The translations under genes were made by a program, and so were the position numbers. Shown in pieces: positions 11,301 through 23,104 of a stretch of 64,000 nucleotides of DNA. Under the pieces are notes generated by a model. That model had not been told where the DNA came from. It was given only the letters and a program-made list of their open reading frames with translations, and made no database searches. The stretch spans positions 134,736-198,735 of the forward strand of contig DF236997.1 in NCBI GenBank assembly GCA_000708835.1, read 5' to 3'. Source of the stretch: Klebsormidium nitens. Lineage: Eukaryota > Streptophyta > Klebsormidiophyceae > Klebsormidiales > Klebsormidiaceae. Positions within the stretch are counted from its first letter, which is position 1. The number at the start of each line of letters is the position of its first letter.

Positions 11301-14300
11301 GACGGGCTGCTGCCGTCGCGCGACGAGGCGTCCCGTCTCCAGAAGGCGCTCGCGCGGTGCAAGGTGCGCCGCTTCGACAACAACGGCCACACGCTGCTGC
11401 TGGAGGGGGTGGACCTGGTGGGCAATATCCGCACGGCAGACTTTTACCGCCGCTCCCGCGCCGATGAAAATCCCATCTCGGGCTTCGTGCCGCCCACGCC
11501 GCAGGAGCAAGACAAGGCGCGCAAGGGGGCCATCGAGTGAGTTCGCGGCCGTGACCCGTTGATCAATTGAGAGTGGCAATTGTGCAAGTTGGGACTCATT
11601 TCGCTGACGTCGACCTGTTGCGTTCCAACCGCGGACCCCTTCCGGCTCGTTTTGTCCTGTGAGCAAGTTGTGTACAGCCGCTGACTGGTTCCGGGATGAT
11701 ACCGGCTCAGCAACATGACTCCCAACGTGGGTGTTCCTTGGCGGTTCTCAAAGAAGCTGGTCGGACAAAGGTTCTGTCGTTTGACGCCGTCCTTTGCTAT
11801 TTCTGCAGGTTTCTGCAGAAGACCACCAGCCCCGTCTTCTTCTCGACCAAGTCCGACGGCACCGTGGTGCAGGGCTTCGATGGCATCCCCGATGACCGAC
11901 CGCTTCTGTTCGTCGGGAACCACCAGGTGAGCAATGCTGAGGAGATAGGTGACTGGACTTCACTCCTCGTCTCGTGTTTCTTACCAGGGGAGACCTTTAC
12001 TTTTCCCTTCAGATCCTGTCACCGATTCGTTGAATGACAGATCGGAGGCAGGACTTCGTACTAAGTAAATGTGAACAATTTCAAAAGCCTGCAGAGTTGT
12101 TGTTGCGCTCACTTTGCCTGTGCATATTGATTTCACGTCACTCGTTTTTGCAGTTGTTTGCGTTCGATCTGGGCCTGTTGGTGGACGGAGTGCTGACCGG
12201 GAAGGGCCTCCTCCTCCGCGGACTAGGTAAGAGCGCCGGGACCGACTGGAGCCTGGAGTCCACGCCCCCTTCACTTTGGCCCGGATAAGATCTATTATTT
12301 TTGCGGTCAGAGGTTTCTCCGCACTGCGCTCACGTGTCTCCACGCTCTGCCATATTGCTCCGAATACCGAATGCTGGGGTCTTTGGCGTGTTGGACTCTT
12401 GTTGCGCTCAAACCGATCGAGTTGACCGGTGAAGAACTTAATGGCAATTAGGAGGCACGTGCCAGCACCGAACATGCCTTTGACAACTCTGGTGTCGTTC
12501 GTTCGTCCAGCCAGCTAGTGGCCTTTCAAACCGGCCGGCCACAATTGGCTCGCTTCCCTTGTAGTCAGACGCCGGGCTGAATGAATTTACAAAGAATGAA
12601 ACGTAACATATCTCTTCCGTGCAGCGCATCCGGCCGTGATGGGGTCCAACCCTGCGGCGGCCACCCAGGACCCCAACCAGCTGGCAGACTTCTTCAAAAC
12701 GTTCGGCGCCGTAAACGTGAGTCAGCCGAAAGCCAGCTTCAAAGGACGTTATCCCCCTAAAAACCCTGTCCGCACGGTGCTATTCTCGAGAGAGCTCGAG
12801 CGAAAACTAGAACGACGCGATGCTCAGAGTTGCCGCAATCGTGCTGCCTGCAGAGGACCCGCAACCTCTCTGGCGTTTGTTAATGCTCATCACTATGGTT
12901 GGCGCTGAACGCGGATCGTTGCGCTGCAGGCGACTGGGCCGAATCTGTACAAGCTTCTCCAGAACAGGGATGCGGCCCTGCTGTACCCGGGTGGGGTGCG
13001 GGAGGCGTACCACGGCAAGGTGAGCGCAGCCGGCCGCGCATCAGCGTTAAGCGAACCAGGGCGAAGGGTCGGGGGCCGTCGTGAGCTTGCAATGGCAACG
13101 GCACTCTTCAGGGGGCGCCTGAGACTCTCAAACGTCTCGGAAGCGCTCTCCTCTCTTGCTGAGCTACTTTGGATCAGCCGGCATCCCTTGCTTTAGGGGA
13201 CACCCTTCTACGAGGATATTACCAACCGCTTCGGCCTTACATGCTTATTGTGGTAACTTTTAATTGAGCAATCTGTATATACCACCCCGCACACCAGTTC
13301 CCAACCCTTTCTCGCGTTCGTCTCATCAATCCCCTAATCTCCGGTCGCAGAACGAGGCGTACCAGTTGTTCTGGCCGGATCAGCCCGAGTTCGTGCGCAT
13401 GGCTATCAAGTTCGGCGCCACCATCGTGCCCATTGCGGGGGTCGGCTCGGCAGACAGTATTGACCTGGTGAGCCCCCCGTCAAGTCGCGCCTTTTGCTAC
13501 CCCCTGTTTCTCGGTATTCTTGACACTCGCCGTGTTTGGGGACATACGCATTTCTCATCTGAGAGTAACGAAAGGAGGGCGTCTAATCTCGTCGATCCCT
13601 CGTGGCTCTGCGGTCTCTCAGAGGCTGTGACGTCCCCGCCAAAAGTTTACATGCTCCACCTATCGTGTAAGCGCTTCTTTTTCGCCACAGTATGACGGGT
13701 AGTGCGAAGGCTAGCCTCCCGTTGGACGCTCCTCTGAGAGCCTTGGGGCTGAGCTTTCTTACGTGACGATGGTTGCTGACGTCATCTGTGGCTGGCGCAG
13801 TTGCTGGGTCCTGACGAGATACTGAAGCTGCCCATCATCGGGGACCGGGTCAGGAAGCAGGCGGAAAGCATCCCGAACGTCAGGTGCGCAGCAACGCTTC
13901 CTGTCCTGGCGCCCTATCTTGCTGCTTCTGTAGCCGCAGCTATTGTGCGCGGTTTGCAGAAGGTATCACTGCAAACGATGAACAATTTCATTTTTCTTGT
14001 AGTGAATTTCGTGCATTCGACGAATTGATGTCTTAGGACGTATGTTTTCTGAGTCTCTCTGCCGTTGCTCCTACAGGACCGGCGTGGCGGAGCGCTTTAT
14101 TGCCCCCTTGCCCGCCCCGAAGCTGCCTTCTCGCCACTACTTCCTGTTCGGCAAGCCCATCGTTACGCGAGGTGCGGGTCCATCCCTTTGTCTCTTGCTG
14201 GCTCTCTCGGGGACCCCATTCTTGGTCCTCTGTCCTATGCTGCTCAGTATCTTTTGGGCGCTTTGGGGTTGACTGTTTTGACTTTGTGGAGTCGCTCTAA

Positions 14301-14726
14301 AGCACAATTCTACCTCTGGCGTCTCAATCGTCCTAAAAACAGGCGAATTGATTTTTCGCTCGATTTAATAGTAAGGTTTGCATCGGCTGGGCGGATGGAT
14401 CTTAGTGGGCGCCTTCTGCCTTTTCGGTACCTACTTCATTAGGTGTCGTCGCCCGCAGTCGTGTGGGTGGCTGTCAATGCTCTCTTGCTTCTCGTTTTCT
14501 TGCCCTCTCACGAGAACTCTACTCTTGTGCAGGGATGGCGGAGGCCGGGGTGGGCAAGGACCGCGAGCAAGTGAAGCAGCTGTACTCGGAAGTCAAGGCC
14601 CAGCTGCAGGGCTGCATCGCGTACCTCCTCGACAAAAGGGCCAAGGACCCTTATCGGGACTTCATCCCGAGGGCCCTGTACGAGCTGACGTGGGGCGGAA
14701 AGCAAGCGCCGACGTTCAGGCCCTGA
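8381..14726 (+). CDS. PES1: Phytyl ester synthase-like plastid esterase/acyltransferase
   Basis: Two-domain plastid enzyme (alpha/beta hydrolase plus DGAT-like acyltransferase) that in Arabidopsis PES1/PES2 esterifies phytol, and diacylglycerol, with fatty acids during chlorophyll breakdown. Fifteen exons: 8381-9000, 9097-9157, 9770-9928, 10114-10218, 10483-10589, 10907-11028, 11294-11536, 11809-11926, 12154-12226, 12625-12716, 12930-13019, 13351-13467, 13801-13883, 14077-14171, 14533-14726; about 759 residues. The N-terminal ~160 residues are Ser/Arg-rich and transit-peptide-like. Hydrolase marks: PLMLFLPGIDGTGLG, nucleophile elbow GESFGG (Ser ~255), SGKDGLL (Asp ~395), NNGH (His ~424). Acyltransferase marks: FVGNHQ (His ~511), LLYPGGVREAYHGK, YFLFGKPI. 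All junctions agree in phase except exon 1 to 2, where strict GT-AG splicing (9001-9096) misses one base. Family identity is firm; substrate is inferred. Confidence 0.93.
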
Positions 14727-16454
14727 GACCACGAGATTTGGTAGACACCGTTCTCATAGTGGCAACGTGCGGGGGGTACATAGATTGATACCATTGCTTA
14801 TATCTTGCAGATACTCTTGAATTTCAGCAGTTTTTTCTTATACGATTTCGTATTGATCTTTGGTCAGACTCTTGGCACTTACATCGATGTCAATCTGAGC
14901 TTACAGAAGGTTACACACGTGCGCGCAAATTCTTTCTAGAATTGGATACGGACAGCATTAAATTGGTGACACAAAATGCCCCCCTTAGCTGCGAGCTCGC
15001 AAAGACAGCTTTTACTCAACACTTGATAAGTTCACGAGGTAATATTTGAGGCTTACTTGAGGCGACTGTTATTAGCCACGTACGTCAAAACTGGCAGATC
15101 AAGGTGTTCAGATTCTTCTTGCGCCTCCAAACAATCAGTCTACCTTACTTGAAGTAATCAGGTAGACCGAATGGGGAAATGGTCTACCTGACTGTTGCGT
15201 GAGGTCATGCGAGGCAGCCACAGCCTGAGTCCAGCTTTGCAAGTTTATACGCAGTCAATGCGATTGAGGGTCACGCTGGGACGAGTGGCGAGCTGCCGGT
15301 ACAGTGTAGACTAACGTCAGAGCATTGTTTACTCGCTGATATCGTGCAAGTCGCGATACCATAAGCGTTATAAGGGAGCGGAATGTGTGACCGGGGTTTG
15401 CAGCCAAATTTAACGTAGCCGATCAAGCGTGCTCACGCTTTCAATGCGGCTTTGTGTGCGGCGCTTCGTCCCTTTCTGTACTTTGAAGACAATTTGAGGA
15501 TTCAGGTCATCACGCGCGGACTGCGAAATTGAACAAGAGCACTGCAGCTACAATCAACGGTGATTCTCAATAACCGTTTGATGGTTCAAGCTGTCGCGCG
15601 GCGCCTGAGCATGTGTGCATTTTTGGATGATGTGTATTTAGGCTGGGCTGGCCGGGTGCATATTACGGAGCTGACTCGGAGCTGTAGCTAGTCATCACCA
15701 TATGACCCCGCATGTAAGCGCAGGCCGGCAGTCGCCTACTACAAGCCTTGCATGATCTAGCCTGCTGGCACCTGCATGGTCATCATTTCATGCAACCAAG
15801 ATCATTCTGCTCTGCGCGCGCGGCTGGCATCAATCCTGCGTGGTACTCGTGACTGAGTGCATGGGCCGCCCATGCCAGCTGCTAGGCGAAAATATGCTCA
15901 GCTACCCCGTCGGCGTTAAGTGCCCAATTTTGCTCGAATAGTGACTCGAGTTGAACAGAAAACACGTGTATATAAGAAGAAGCCTTGTGGTCGAGATTGT
16001 CCGCAGAATGCAGTTAAAAATGGTTCCACTCCCGTTTGGTGATCGACGATTCAATGGGTTCAATCAGCTACGGACTATGCAAGTGTCAATCAGTTCCACC
16101 CACATCTGCAATTTCCGATGTCTTGCACGCAACCACGTGTCAAAGGGCGCCCGATTAGAAAAGCGTACAAGGTTCACCAGATCCATTGGTGCTTTCACCT
16201 TTTGGTACATCTTGTCGCCGTACTCTTATATGCTGCAGCTATGGGTGTAAAGCTCAATTGACGTGGCTGTATACTGTTGGGATCTCTTTAGGCTCAAATC
16301 GCAACTTCTGGTGTGATTGTGACACAAAATTCTGTGTCATTGACCGCAAGGTGCCGTTGATCTCTGTCGATCAGTACGCTTAAACTGAAACTTGCCAGCA
16401 AGTGTGTTGAGCGCTATATATCTGGGTTGACGAGGGCATACACTTTGAATCTTG
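14727..16454. other. Intergenic region, no gene recognised
   Basis: 1.7 kb between two convergent genes. It should contain the 3' untranslated regions of both neighbours. Short frames near 15951-16250 have no recognisable motif. A TATA-like stretch (tatataag) lies near 15969 but leads to nothing I can identify. Confidence 0.5.
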
Positions 16455-19400
16455 TTAACCTCGACTTCCAGTCCGAATCAGGTCCAGTAACACAGCAGGA
16501 ATGCAAGTCAGGAGATGGTCCTTCGAGACACCTCCGTAGTGGCACATCTCCTCCAGCCAAGCAACCGCGTTCACAGCCTGCAACAGGACAAGTCTTTCGT
16601 TTGGATTGCTTTGTAGGCGAACCGTCAATACTGACTGCTGTTGCCTGCGCGAAATAAAAGCGACAAGTGCAAGCATGTCGGAGCATTGCCCAACGCACAG
16701 ACTAGCAAACGGACGACTAGATCGGTCAAGTATCTTCTATGTCTTCGTTTCAATGCCGTGATTAGTTGCTCGTGAGCACCATCAATGGGATCCTCCACTT
16801 ACTTCTGTCGAGAAGCTGACAGAGCTGTTCCTCTTCGTATCGACCGCCCTTTTAGCCGCCGACTGAAGAACGTTGATACGAACGTACTGGCTCAGTACCT
16901 GGCGAAAAGAAGATCGCCGGACTCTCAAGACGCTGAGGATCTCAATCAGAACTATGTGTATAGAAGGGCGGCTTTGAAGGGGTTGGTTCTGCACAGAGGA
17001 TCGAGACAAGCTACAGACCTAGAAAGTAAGGTCAGGAGGCAATCCAGGTCTACTTACAGATCCAGTGGCTTTAGGTCAATTTCAAGGCAGATGTAACGAG
17101 TAGCATTCGAGATGGCTATTGGGACCTGACAACGTAATGATAGAGCATAGGAGTCGATGCGGACGCAATTCCTTACCCGAAGGTACGTATGCAGGTGTTG
17201 CTTCTCGAGATGCCCAAAGAGGGTGACCATTCCGACGACCTAACGCAAGCAACGACCGCAGAGGTTCAGGGCGTCAACATGCATAGAAAACTATCAGAGC
17301 AATGTTGCAAACCATATATGACCAGAGCAATTGCGAAACATGACTTTCGAGCCCTATCCTTGCGAGACTACACGGCAAAAGAGTTCGCTGTTCGGTCTCA
17401 CACTCTTCAGGAGCAAAAACAGGAAAGCTTATCGCGTCAGCTCCCAAACTGAAACCAAAAGTCGCAACACACCCAAGCACGCACAAATGTATCCGAAGCA
17501 CGGCTGTCGCGCAGGGGCCTCACCAGGGGCGCGCAGTCGAGGGCCGCTTTTCTGCTGCGGTGCGCCAGCGCGGCGAGGCGCTCGTCGTACACGTATCGCT
17601 CCAGCTGAGCGATGGTGAAGAGCGCCAACAACAGCGGCAACAGGCGGGGCGGCCCGACAATGCGCAACAGGGGCTGCCGCTGCGGGTCCCCGAGGCCGCT
17701 GCGCTCGAGGAGGGGCCGGAGGGCGACCACGGAAGACAGATCAGCGGGCGATTGCACGGGGTCTGGTGGCGGGCTGGTCGCCAGATGAGGAGTCCTGAAG
17801 GACAACGAGTCAGAATTGTTGGAGCGGTCGCTTCAAGTCACTCATCTGAGCACCGAGAAGGATCTCGATCTGGGTGGAAAAGCATCTTGATCTGAGCGGA
17901 ATTGTGCTCGACAAGAACGACTCTTGTTGCACACAAGCCCTCCTCCATGTCCACCTGACAATATCGTTCGAGAGTCCAGGAAGGCGCAGTGCGTTCACCA
18001 GGCACAGAACTGACGCTACTTCCTTGACCTGAGTGCAGATGCGCACCTCGATTGGGTGCGCATGTGCACGCTAACCCTGGTCGCTTCGTCGAGGCCCTGC
18101 AGCGCCCCCGCGAGGCCTCCCCCTTCCAGCCTCACCCCGCCCGCCAGCTCCGCCGCCACCTGTCCCCGCAACAGCACCGCCTGCCCCACCGCCGCCAACG
18201 CCTGCGCCAGCTCACCAAATTGCCACGGCCCGCTTTCCGCGTACCGCCTCGCGCCGTCTTCCGGCAAACCCGGAAAGGGTGCTATGGCTTTGGACAGAGA
18301 CTCGAGCGCGGGGGACGCGTCCCCGCCCGCCAGGTCGCTTGCCACGTCAGCAGCCTTCTGCAGGCTCGCCTGCGCTCGGACGGCCAGCAGGTGGTCGAGT
18401 GACGTCAGGCCCTCGACGCCGACGGTTTTGCGGAGTGCGGCCCACAGCTGCAGCCCGACGCGCTTCTCGCCGTTGGCGTCGAACCAACCGGAGACGGGGC
18501 GCAGGAACATGCTCGTGGCTGGGTCGCTCAGCGCTAAAACAGCATGCAACAGCTGACCGTAGAAGCTTGTAGGACCGGACTGCTTCCCTTTCGCAAAGAA
18601 GCCCGAAGCAGGTTTGTCCTTGGCAACGGTGCTCTTCGCGCCTCGCACGGCTTGCTCCTCCAGCGCACACTCCCGTATGTACGTCCTCCACTCCTCGTCC
18701 CAAATTATCACGACCGGTACCCGCATGTGGTCCTGGCAGATCTCAAAAGCGCGCCGCAGCGCACCCAAACGCGCCCGCAACGCAGCCAACTGCGATTCCA
18801 AGCCCTCCTTGCCCCCCTCTATCCGGAAGTCGTTGCACGTGCCAACAATGCACGCCCGCAGCTCGTTCCGCAGTCCGTCCTCTAGCAGGCTCTTCGCCCG
18901 CAGCTGAATCACTCCTATCGAAACCCCTTCCATCGCTAAGACGCCAGAGGAGAGCGCCGACAGCTGGCGTGCGGCTCTCGCCAGCTGTAACCGTTCCTCG
19001 GCTAACACGTGTCCCGGCACGGCGGCCCTCTCGAGCCTAGTTGGCACCTCCCCCATCTTCTCCGCTTGTTTCGCCACGATCCCGACGGCGACTTTAACCA
19101 TCCTCCCGGGAATCACTTCCAGTACGGAGCTTATGTAATCTATCAACTGGCTCGAGTAGAACTGCGAGACTGGGTACAAATCTTTGCTGCCCACTTGGCC
19201 CAGCCGCAGGAGGGGCAAGTCCAAAACCGACCGGAGCTTCAGAAACCAACACTGGAGACGTGGCAGAGTCCCGGGGTCCTTTTCGAGCAGGCGGTGCAGC
19301 AGCGGGGTGTGCTCTTGGATGATCCCCCATGCGAACGAATCGTCGCCGACTACCGCCAGTGTGGCCAGCGTAGTCTCGCTGATGCCGATGGTGCGCACCA

Positions 19401-22330
19401 TGTCCTGCATCTGCCGCCGCAGCTCCTCCAGAAAGTGCCGCGCCTGCGGGCAGCATGGAAGCCACGTCATCACACTGTGGCGAACGGCAGGTTGCGCAAC
19501 CTGTCCCTTTATATCTAATGGCCCAACTTCGTAAGTTTGTTTGTTTCGGAAGAACAAACGAAGGAAATCCAGCGACACCTTAAGACGTGATGTCCGAGTA
19601 TCTGCTTAGTAACGCGAAACGCCCCAACACCAAGAGCGCAGCCTTGGTTCGATCTGCACCCTCGATCATATACAATTGACATCGCACTTACAAGCTCAGA
19701 GTCGGCCGAGGACATTGCGTTCCTTGACATTCCCCAGCTCGGTCCATCTCTCAGACAAGCTCTCAAGTCAAATTCCTCCCGACTTTAAATCTTGTCCAGC
19801 AACGCACGAACCTTTTGGCTCCTCTATCCAATTACTACCTATGCGTATTCCAACCAGTCTGATTCCAGCACCTCAAGGAAGTCTGGATGGGCTTACCTGC
19901 AGCCCGCTCGCCTCGACCTGGTGCAGCTGCCCCGCCTCCTCGAGTGCGGTCGTCATCCTCTGCAGCTTGCGCGCCGTTTTCGCCGCCGCCCCAAGCTCCA
20001 GCCCACGCACCGCTGCCGCCAGCTCGCCAAACCACTGCGCGAGCCGGGGGTCGGCTGACGCTTGCATGCTCGGCAAAAGCGGCGCACCCCCCCCAAACAA
20101 TTGCCCCATCTCCTCCAGTCCCCGAGCGACAGCCTCGCTGGCGCGCTGCCACCTGGCCGGCTTGCTCTCCATCAGCTTTTGGTACAGCCCCTTGACCAGC
20201 GACTCGAGCTGGGCGGTGTCAAGAAGCAGCTCGATGATGTCAGCGTCGGACAGGTCGGAGCGGACGGTGTCTCGGACTTTTTTGTTGGCGGAGGCTGTGC
20301 GGTGGAGCAGGAGCCAGCGCAGCGTGGCGTTGGCGTCGCGCAGCTTGCGCAGCAGGCGGGGCATGTCGCCCAGCAGAGAGGACGAGGCGAGGACACCCTC
20401 CGCTAGCTCGCTCTTGAGGTCGAGCAACAGCTGGCGAGCCTGCAGGAAGGTCGAAATGTGTCGCTCCAATCGTTCTCAGCTCAAAAAGCAAGTAGGAACC
20501 CCACTTCGACGGATAGAAGGATATGGGTAAGTCAGGACCGCCGACCGGCAGTGTCTGATTGAGAGGCCTTCTGGCGGTGAAAAGGAATTCTTGTTCAGGA
20601 ATTCAGATGGAACCACTATGCGTAGGACAGAAGCTGTGCCTCTTCGTGAGCTCGTGGGAAACATACCAGGCAGCTTCCGGAAAGATGCTGGAATTGTAGA
20701 CATGGGGACCCGCCAGATTTCCTTTATTGAGACAGAAGACGCCCTCCTTTAATGAGTCATTTAACCTCGCCTCTTCAACTCAAGTCTTCAGTCCTCATTG
20801 ACAACAAACCATATTGCATGTAGGGAGATGCGACAGCGGCTCACCTTTGTGTTGTATGCCTGAGCCAGGGCCTTGACTGACGACAGAGGTTGTGCATTCA
20901 GCGCGCTCCTGGCTGCCCCAAAGCGGTCCCAGGCTTGCGACAGATCCACAGCGAACCCCGGGAACAGCGAGATGGCCCAGCGATCCGCAAAGAACCTCCC
21001 AACGATGCCTTTCATGGCCGCGGCGTCCTGCTGCAACAGCTGGGGGAAAGAGACGAGAGCGACCACTAGGCATGCTGACTGCGCCGAGAGGGCGGTGGTC
21101 CGGTGCTCAGGCCCGGGGAAATGCTGCCTCTGGTGGAAGATATCCTCTGAGCGCAGACGGGTGATCAAGGCTTCTAAGACTGAAGCGGGGAGAGGGAATC
21201 GTGCCAGGTATTGCTCGGTTCCCCGAAGATCAACTACGAATGGGGGGCCCTCCGCCCCTGTAATCTGACCCCGAAGCTTCTGCTGGAGCGATGCTAGGAG
21301 ACCTGGGGAGGGCGCCGGGGCGTCTGAGGAAGCGGCGCAGAGCTTGCGGAGGGTGACCAGGTGAGAGGGATCCCCCGTGTCCAGGTGGCGGGAGATGGCA
21401 ACGAGGATGCGCTCCCGCAACAGGCCGGGCAGACGGTGGTGCAGGAGCAGGAGTAAGAGGCCGTGCAGGGTGACCGCCTCAGTGAGCAGCTGCTGGCCGT
21501 CCGAGTCTTCCAGGACAGCGTCCAGGCTCCAGTCCAGAAAGGCGCCAGTCTGCAACAAAAAATAGAAAAATTAACTTAATTGCTGCAATGAAAGATTATG
21601 TGACAACAGGTGAGCCGCTATGAGATTGAGGCTTCAAGAGGTGGTGCAAGTGGCCGTAATACCCAGAGTGATCGTCGAACTTCAAACCAGAAGGGGCAGT
21701 TGTGTTAACCGACTCAGGACAACAATCCTGAACGCCGAGCTTCCCAGATTTTAAAGGCTCCCTACTGGAGTGCCCGCACCTGCAAGTCCCCCAGGAATGC
21801 GTGTAGCCGGTGGTGGTACTGCGTGAGCCCCTTGAACAGCCGCAGATATTGCTGAAGGGCAGCCTGGTGGCAGTCGCGCAGCTCCGCATCCAGGGCGGAC
21901 AATGCAGGCTGCCCATCAATCACGCTCTCGTGGTGCTCTGGTGACAAGAAGTATCTGCATGGACCACAATTGTCCGGAGTTCAGTCCCGTTTGCAAGCAC
22001 AGAAGAAAGATGTTCCCAGTGCTTTACAGCGTGCTTGATCCATCAAAACAAGATTGATCACCAGCGAACTAAGTCCTGGGGGCATGCATGATTCCCAGAG
22101 TCTCCAGCCCAACGACAACTGAGTGGTGCGGAACATGCCACTCACTTGAAGTCCAAAAGCACGTGCTCAAACCTGCCGCTCTGCTCCGTAAAGTCAGCAG
22201 GCACCGCCGCTGTCAAACTCAGCAGCTCTGCCAATACAGCGTGTGCCCCAGCTACTAGCTGCTGGAGTTCTCTACCGACCGCTTGCTCGCCAAAGTCCGC
22301 CATTCCACTGGCTCTGATCAATTTGATCAC
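16455..22330 (-). CDS. WASHC5: Strumpellin, WASH complex subunit 5
   Basis: Large helical scaffold of the WASH complex, which activates Arp2/3 on endosomes to build branched actin for cargo sorting. Nine exons on the minus strand: 22146-22330, 21780-21954, 20845-21549, 19897-20463, 18047-19443, 17524-17794, 17177-17239, 16803-16898, 16455-16577; all phases agree. The product is about 1193 residues; human strumpellin is 1159. Segments alignable from memory include ALITRLRSEDIFHQRQHFPG, PEHRTTALSAQSA, LLLDTAQLESLVKGLYQKLM, FLEELRRQMQDMVRTIGIS, DLPLLRLGQ, EVPTRLERAAVPGHV, GLTSLDHLL and, near the end, AVNAVAWLEEMC. The three short C-terminal exons were found by aligning the tail region. Start is ATG 22330 or 22303. 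The 18047 splice site is the least certain. No other WASH subunit (WASHC1-4) lies in the window. The tail is truncated by chance in no frame: full length appears intact. Confidence 0.93.
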
Positions 22331-23104
22331 AACATGATCTCAAGGATTGCCTTTTCAAAGCAAAGTCTGACTTGCCAGTACCAGTACAGCTCAATTGTCT
22401 GCCCTACCATGACGTTGAGCCCACGCCCCTGGGCCTGGGCGCCATGGATTGATGCTGATCAACACAACTGCTGCTGCATGCCAATGGCCTCCTGCATGAG
22501 TCCTAGCTGCCCTGGCCAGGCTGAGTTTGTCAAAGTGTACCTACCTATTAAACCTGATCAGGAACCCAAGGTCAACGTATCCGGTCACTCAATTCGGACC
22601 GATCTTCCCAAACCCGTTCCGCTGAAGTCCACGGTCTGATTCACACTCCACCGTGCTGGGCGCTAGGCAGGAAGGTTAAATGTAGTCAATACGTTCCGGT
22701 TTGCGGCATAGTCTGGAACCAAGATTATCAAACCAAGACTCCTGAAGAAAATTCGGGTTATGTTATCACTCTCGTTTTACCTCGTCCTTCTGCAGGAGTC
22801 TCTCAGATCTCAACGTCAAGGGTCATACAGCTAAAAGTAGTTGGGGCGCTCATGGACGCTGTGGCCATTGGCACGAGCATCTGAAGTGCGACCTCGATTT
22901 CTTCCTGTCCTCACAAGCTTCAAGCGTCTGCGGGGGTTGCTGGACACTGATGATGCGCTGACAGTATCTGCAGAGCAAGGAATCCTCTCCAAGGAAAAAG
23001 CTTTTGTGGTTGGACGACTTCATTTGCATCGAGTTGTATAGCTGCTGCCTGGGAGGAGCCTGCTCAAGAAAGACTTTCTTACTTTCGGAAGGTTTGTAAC
23101 AGAA
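22331..23104. other. Head-to-head promoter region of strumpellin and PRP38B genes
   Basis: About 0.8 kb between divergent starts. Any 5' untranslated exons and both promoters must lie here. I see no coding segment, repeat or RNA gene. Confidence 0.5.

Noticed and set aside
11115-11666. Minus-strand frame of 183 codons
   Set aside because: Antisense to the phytyl ester synthase-like exon 11294-11536 and its introns; no family resemblance.
15951-16250. Plus-strand frame of 99 codons in the gap before strumpellin
   Set aside because: No motif, no partner exons, and it covers the expected 3' flank of two convergent genes.
18056-18556. Plus-strand frame of 166 codons
   Set aside because: Antisense to the largest strumpellin exon (18047-19443); several overlapping shadows exist in the same GC-rich stretch.
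19676-20530. Plus-strand frame of 284 codons, Ser/Ala/Arg-rich
   Set aside because: Antisense to strumpellin exon 19897-20463, whose protein is clearly conserved; composition is that of a shadow frame.
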